Below the pieces are notes generated by a model. It saw only the letters and a list, made by a program, of their open reading frames with translations. It was not told the origin of the DNA and ran no database searches. The position numbers and the translations under genes were made by a program. From Nibricoccus aquaticus (lineage in GTDB: Bacteria > Verrucomicrobiota > Verrucomicrobiia > Opitutales > Opitutaceae), in the NCBI RefSeq assembly GCF_002310495.1, contig NZ_CP023344.1, positions 248,001 to 312,000 of the forward strand: 64,000 nt of DNA, in the 5' to 3' direction. Positions 63,702 to 64,000 of the stretch are shown piece after piece; the first letter of the stretch is position 1; every line of letters starts with the position of its first letter.

Positions 63702-64000
63702 ATGAAGAAAGTCTACTTCCTGATCCCCGTCATCGGCTGTATCGTATTCGCCGGTATCTACTGGAACTTCCTTTCGCACCACGCCGAAGTGCAGCGCGCA
63801 AAGCAGGCCATCGTCGAAAAAGCGAAGAAGGAAAAACTAGCCAAAGAACTCGCCGACCGCGAAAAAGCCTACGCTGACGCCATCGCCCTCGCCGACCGTC
63901 GCAAAAAGGAAAAAGAAGCCCGCGAGGAAAAGACCCGCCTCGATAACGAAGCCCGTCAGGCACTGCTCGACGAAAGCCAGAAAGCTTTCCAAGAACAGCG
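63702..64000 (+). CDS. membrane-anchored coiled-coil protein, 5' part only
   Basis: The gene runs off the right edge. The visible 99 residues start MKKVYFLIPVIGCIVFAG, a membrane anchor or signal, followed by a long Lys/Glu/Ala-rich coiled coil (KAKKEKLAKELADREKA, RRKKEKEAREEKTR). It is 15 bases after the TPR gene and so belongs to the exbB-exbD-tonB unit. A TolA-like periplasmic bridge would fit the coiled coil and the context but cannot be shown without the C-terminus. Confidence 0.75.
   Translation, partial: MKKVYFLIPVIGCIVFAGIYWNFLSHHAEVQRAKQAIVEKAKKEKLAKELADREKAYADAIALADRRKKEKEAREEKTRLDNEARQALLDESQKAFQEQ

Overview
The window looks like a chromosomal segment of a Gram-negative, high-GC bacterium, most likely a member of Verrucomicrobiota near Opitutaceae. 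This is an inference from the gene set: a TonB/ExbB/two-ExbD cluster, an RND pump with TolC- and AsmA-like partners, an exosortase, GatCAB, an ECF sigma/RskA pair and a BlaR1/BlaI pair. No 16S gene is present to settle it. Coding strands are C-rich at third positions on both strands. Almost no gene has a Shine-Dalgarno sequence; start codons usually follow C/T-rich tracts. No phage, plasmid, CRISPR array or transposase was seen.

Layout. 0-8 kb: the start of a UPF0102 gene, a P1B-4-type metal ATPase, a DinG-like helicase with PP2C phosphatase and TPR genes, a glycosyltransferase and a tRNA with anticodon CAT. 8-16 kb: acetyl-CoA synthetase, Rho, a large unknown protein, HisF, a metallophosphoesterase and an exported redoxin. 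16-22 kb: a Cys-rich/TPR membrane protein overlapping an exosortase-EpsI fusion, a 30-residue membrane peptide, an ECF sigma/anti-sigma pair and HisA. 22-29 kb: M42 peptidase, BlaR1/BlaI with a double operator, then tig-clpP-clpX. 29-34 kb: a sigma-54 activator divergent from a VIT/VWA surface protein ending in a Gly run, membrane helix and basic tail, followed by a rhombosortase-like protease. 34-43 kb: marR-adaptor-RND-TolC-AsmA. 43-52 kb: assimilatory sulfite reductase, M20 and M48 peptidases, PurH, an SDR and a UPF0114 protein. 51-59 kb: the translation cluster rpmI-rplT-pheS-pheT-gatC-gatA-gatB. 59-64 kb: tRNAs Lys, Thr and Gln, then exbB-exbD-exbD-tonB-TPR and the start of another membrane protein.

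How the parts fit. Two C-terminal protein-sorting enzymes are present: an exosortase, whose substrates are not in the window, and a rhombosortase-like protease beside its probable substrate. The second pair lies across a short AT-rich gap from a sigma-54 activator, and the gap holds a -24/-12-like element with the correct spacing, so a dedicated regulated surface-protein system is the best candidate for something undescribed.

Non-coding structure is rich. At least eight GTAG/GGAG-headed palindromes, including one inverted pair (REPIN-like), sit between genes. A second set of 7-, 9- and 10-nt-period repeats fills C/T-rich gaps and in two places runs in frame through coding sequence, once exactly at the exosortase/EpsI junction.
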